A stretch of DNA of 8,087 nucleotides from an uncultured Ruminococcus sp. (GTDB taxonomy: Bacteria > Bacillota_A > Clostridia > Oscillospirales > Ruminococcaceae): the NCBI GenBank assembly GCA_947303535.1, contig CAMYYQ010000031.1, positions 1 through 8,087 on the forward strand. The letters run 5' to 3'. A program made the translations under genes and the position numbers. The first letter of the stretch is position 1. Each line of letters starts with the position of its first letter. This document shows, piece by piece, positions 5,901 through 8,087 of this stretch. The notes below the pieces were generated by a model that worked only from the letters and a program-made list of their open reading frames with translations, was not told where the DNA came from and did not search any database.

Positions 5901-7456
5901 TCGAGGATCTTGCACAGCTCATATACGACCTTAAAAATGCCAACGATCAGGCTCGCATCTCAGTAAAGCTCGTATCAGAAGCAGGCGTAGGAACTGTTGC
6001 AGCAGGCGTTGCAAAGGCAGGCGCACAGGTTATCCTTATCTCAGGATATGACGGCGGTACAGGTGCAGCTCCGAAGAGCTCGATCTACAACGCTGGACTT
6101 CCCTGGGAGCTGGGACTTGCCGAAGCTCATCAGACACTTATGCTCAACGGACTTCGTTCAAGAGTCCGCATAGAGACAGACGGCAAGCTGATGACAGGTC
6201 GTGACGTACTTGTTGCTGCACTTCTCGGTGCTGAGGAATTCGGCTTCGCAACAGCTCCGCTGGTAACAATGGGCTGCGTAATGATGAGAGTCTGCAACCT
6301 TGATACCTGTCCTATGGGTATAGCTACACAGAATCCCGAGCTTAGAAAGCGTTTCCGCGGCAAGCCTGAGTACATCATCAATTTTATGCATTTCATTGCA
6401 CAGGAGCTTCGCGAATACATGGCAAAGCTCGGCATACGCACAGTTGACGAGCTGGTCGGACGCACAGATCTTCTCCGTATCAAGGACAGCGCAGCCGAAA
6501 AGAATATCGACTTTGCAAATATACTTGCAAACAGCACAGATGACGGCAAAAAACATTTCGATGCCGATGATATTTACGATTTTGAACTTGACAACACCAT
6601 AGACCGCCGTGTTATAATAAAGAAGCTGGGAAGTGCGCTGAAGAACGGAACTTCCAAGACTATTTCCATTGACGTTGTGAATACAGACCGTTCTGTGGGA
6701 ACTCTTACAGGTGCTGAGATAACACGTATCCACGGTGAAAACGTACTTGCTGACGATACATTTACAGTTAAATGTACAGGCAGCGGCGGACAGTCATTCG
6801 GTGCGTTCATACCAAAGGGACTCACTCTCGAGCTCAGCGGTGACAGCAACGACTATTTCGGCAAGGGACTTTCAGGCGGCAAGCTTGTTCTCAGTCCGCC
6901 AAAGGCTTCCACATTCAAGGCTGACGAGAATATCATCGTCGGAAACGTTGCACTCTACGGAGCTACATCGGGCAAGGCGTTTATCAACGGCGTTGCAGGC
7001 GAGCGTTTCTGTGTAAGAAATTCGGGAGCTACAGCAGTCTGTGAGGGCGTAGGCGACCACGGCTGCGAATATATGACAGGCGGACGCGCTGTTATCCTCG
7101 GACGTACAGGCAAGAACTTCGCCGCAGGTATGTCAGGCGGTATAGCATACGTTCTCGATGAGGAGCATGACCTTTACACCCGTCTCAACAAGGCGCTTGT
7201 TTCACTTGAAACAGTTACTGAGGAAGAGGACATCGCCGAGCTCAAAGCTATCATCACCGAACACGAAGAGGCTACAGGCTCTGAAAAGGCGAAGCAGATA
7301 CTTGCAGACTTTGAGCGTTATCTGCCATGCTTCAAGAAGATAATACCTCACGATTATGCGAAGATACAGAAAACAGTTACAAAACTCGAAAAAACAGGCA
7401 TGAGCAGCGAGCAGGCTATGATAGAAGCATTCGAGCTCATCAGAAAGGAGGCGTGA
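2921..7456 (+). CDS. gltB: Glutamate synthase (NADPH-type), large subunit
   Basis: The large GOGAT subunit hydrolyses glutamine, channels the ammonia and reductively aminates 2-oxoglutarate to glutamate, using electrons from GltD. From ATG2921 it is 1511 aa, normal for the family. Domains: a short propeptide (1-24), then catalytic Cys25 (HDNCGIGAV) of the class II amidotransferase, with HSRFSTNTNPSW from residue 228 and HNGEINT from 250; a central domain (about 470-790); the FMN/2-oxoglutarate barrel with KTGAMSYGS (876-884), GGHLPSG (958-964) and GYDGGTGAAP from 1042; the 3Fe-4S cysteines 1119, 1125 and 1130 (CX5CX4C); and the glycine-rich C-terminal beta-helix (about 1285-1415). ATG2921 is chosen because the in-frame ATG at 2837 lies inside the leader terminator and adds 28 residues unlike the family. 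GAAAGG lies 12 nt before ATG2921, a longish spacing. gltD follows after 3 nt. No lesion seen. Confidence 0.97.
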   Translation: MDNFREEAPYQQQGLYSPRFEHDNCGIGAVVNINGKQSRYVVENALTIVEKLEHRAGKDAEGKTGDGVGILVQMPYSFFINEAQKLGKDIGEEGDFGVGMFFFPQNELRRDRAKKLFEKIIDNNGMEFVCWREVPTSSSILGHKALDSMPCIMQAFVKRPDECPKGLDFDRKLFVARREFEQSNEDTYVCSLSSRTIVYKGMFLVDELRRFYTDLQSEDFTSAIAMVHSRFSTNTNPSWQKAHPNRLIVHNGEINTITGNADKMLAREETMTCETLKNDMHRILPAINVKGSDSARLDNALEFMVMSGMPLPLAVMITIPEPWKNDNTISKAKYDFYQYYATMMEPWDGPASILFSDGDVMGAVLDRNGLRPSRYCITNDGFLILSSETGCIDIAPEKIVKKDRLRPGKMLLADTKQGRIIEDDEIKNTYASRQPYGEWLDANLVRLHDLHIPNKGVKTYSKDELARLHKAFGYSYEDIRTSILPMAEKGAEPIASMGSDIPLPPLDKQAPPLFNYFRQLFAQVTNPPFDAIREEVVTDTSVYIGKDGNILEERPENCHVLKIENPILTETDMLKIKALNQKGMKSAVIPITYYIGTSLDKAIERLFIDADKAYRDGASILILSDRGVDEYHCPIPSLLAVSALQQHLVSTKKRTAVAMILESAEPREVHHFAALLGYGACAVNPYLAHETIRSLIEDGSLDKDFYAAEDDYNSAILHGIVKIASKMGISTIQSYQGSKLFEAVGISQELIDRYFAGTVSRIGGIGLADITRRTEALHTAAYDPLGLHVVSDVKSAGSHKLRSGKSEHLYTPETIHLLQQAAWTGSYDTFKKYSEALTREDNELTLRSLLDFNFDSASEISIDEVESVESICKRFKTGAMSYGSISQEAHECMAKAMNSIGGKSNSGEGGESPERLKSDKCSAIKQVASGRFGVTSEYLVSAQEIQIKMAQGAKPGEGGHLPSGKVYPWIAKTRHSTAGVGLISPPPHHDIYSIEDLAQLIYDLKNANDQARISVKLVSEAGVGTVAAGVAKAGAQVILISGYDGGTGAAPKSSIYNAGLPWELGLAEAHQTLMLNGLRSRVRIETDGKLMTGRDVLVAALLGAEEFGFATAPLVTMGCVMMRVCNLDTCPMGIATQNPELRKRFRGKPEYIINFMHFIAQELREYMAKLGIRTVDELVGRTDLLRIKDSAAEKNIDFANILANSTDDGKKHFDADDIYDFELDNTIDRRVIIKKLGSALKNGTSKTISIDVVNTDRSVGTLTGAEITRIHGENVLADDTFTVKCTGSGGQSFGAFIPKGLTLELSGDSNDYFGKGLSGGKLVLSPPKASTFKADENIIVGNVALYGATSGKAFINGVAGERFCVRNSGATAVCEGVGDHGCEYMTGGRAVILGRTGKNFAAGMSGGIAYVLDEEHDLYTRLNKALVSLETVTEEEDIAELKAIITEHEEATGSEKAKQILADFERYLPCFKKIIPHDYAKIQKTVTKLEKTGMSSEQAMIEAFELIRKEA

Positions 7457-7459
7457 GCC

Positions 7460-8087
7460 ATGGGAAAAGCAACAGGATTTCTTGAATATACAAGAACAGA
7501 AACAGCTGCAAAAGAGCCACTTGAGCGTATAAAAGACTTTAATGAGTTCCATGTACCTCTCAGTGACGAGCAGCGCTGCCAGCAGGCTTCACGCTGTATG
7601 GACTGCGGAGTACCATTCTGCCAGAACGGAAAAATGCTCTGCGGCATGATGTCGGGCTGTCCGCTGAACAACCTCATTCCCGAGTGGAACGACCTGCTTT
7701 ACCACGGTCAGAAGGAGCAGGCGCTGAGCCGTCTGCTTATGACCAATAACTTCCCCGAGTTCACATCGAGAGTATGTCCCGCACTTTGCGAAAAGGCTTG
7801 TATCTGCGGAGTTTACGATTCTCCTGTAACTACGAAAGAAAACGAGAATTCCATAATCGAATTCGGCTTTGCAAACGGTCTTATGCAGCCGCAGATACCT
7901 GCGGTAAGAAGCGGCAAGCGTATAGCTGTTATCGGCTCAGGTCCTTCGGGACTTGCCGCAGCCGATACTTTAAACAAGCGCGGCCACAATGTTACAGTAT
8001 TCGAGCGTTCCGACCGTGTTGGCGGACTGCTTATGTACGGTATCCCGAATATGAAGCTTGAAAAGCACATCATCGACCGCCGCGCAG
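7460..8087 (+). CDS. gltD: Glutamate synthase, small subunit (cut by window edge)
   Basis: The small GOGAT subunit oxidises NAD(P)H through FAD and passes electrons through 4Fe-4S clusters to GltB. The first 209 codons are present. The N-terminal cluster domain shows cysteines 46, 49, 54 and 67 ([10 protein letters not shown], then [11 protein letters not shown]) and a second set at 106, 110 and 114 (CPALCEKAC), as in GltD and related dehydrogenase subunits. The FAD-binding Rossmann motif [12 protein letters not shown] spans 157-168, followed by the acidic end of the second strand ([21 protein letters not shown], 180-200). AAAGGAGG (7444-7451), inside the end of gltB, lies 8 nt before ATG7460, and only 3 nt separate the genes, so they form one operon with tightly linked expression. 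The C-terminal NAD(P)H-binding part is outside the window. No defect is visible. Confidence 0.96.
   Translation, partial: MGKATGFLEYTRTETAAKEPLERIKDFNEFHVPLSDEQRCQQASRCMDCGVPFCQNGKMLCGMMSGCPLNNLIPEWNDLLYHGQKEQALSRLLMTNNFPEFTSRVCPALCEKACICGVYDSPVTTKENENSIIEFGFANGLMQPQIPAVRSGKRIAVIGSGPSGLAAADTLNKRGHNVTVFERSDRVGGLLMYGIPNMKLEKHIIDRRA

Noticed and set aside
6158..6733. Open frame of 191 codons on the minus strand inside gltB
   Set aside because: Antisense to the FMN/Fe-S region of gltB; composition and lack of motifs mark it as a shadow.

Overview
The window reads as a chromosomal nitrogen-assimilation locus of a Gram-positive anaerobe. The best guess is a Ruminococcus-like member of the Oscillospiraceae/Clostridia. 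This rests on strong AGGAGG-type ribosome binding sites, consensus sigma-A promoters, moderate GC, clostridial-looking GltB, GltD and CTP synthase sequences, and an ammonium channel that carries a PII protein on its C-terminus. Genus is inference; no database search was possible. There is no mobile element, CRISPR array, tRNA or rRNA.

Minus strand, left half: 1-664 is the N-terminal 221 codons of pyrG (CTP synthase), cut by the window edge. Upstream of it on the same strand (760-2500) lies a gene for an Amt/Mep/Rh ammonium channel joined through a linker to a complete PII (GlnB/GlnK) domain. This reading frame is broken at about 1471-1477. The channel frame runs from 2500 through the conserved second pore-histidine region, then shifts; the correct C-terminal helix, linker and PII domain continue in the next frame to 760. 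It is therefore a frameshifted Amt-PII fusion of about 579 aa. The cause could be a real lesion, a homopolymer sequencing error or, less likely, programmed slippage.

Intergenic control region, 2501-2920: two strong divergent promoters. The amt promoter (TTGACA-17-TATAAT, minus strand) and the gltB promoter (TTGACA-17-TAAGAT, plus strand) have the same design. Within about 10 nt of each predicted start lies a long intrinsic terminator (14-bp and 13-bp stems followed by T6). In both, the 5' arm of the terminator can instead pair with the first transcribed bases to form a 4-bp hairpin with a hexaloop beginning AAGG. This looks like a matched pair of conditional attenuators, possibly read by an ANTAR-type antiterminator, and is the most interesting signal in the window.

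Plus strand, right half: gltB (2921-7456), the large glutamate synthase subunit with all expected domains, then gltD (7460 to the edge), the small subunit, 3 nt downstream in the same operon.

Together the genes take up ammonium, sense energy/2-oxoglutarate status through PII, and convert glutamine plus 2-oxoglutarate to glutamate. Neighbouring pyrG also consumes glutamine (or ammonia). The divergent layout and matching leaders suggest that ammonium uptake and glutamate synthesis are switched together.
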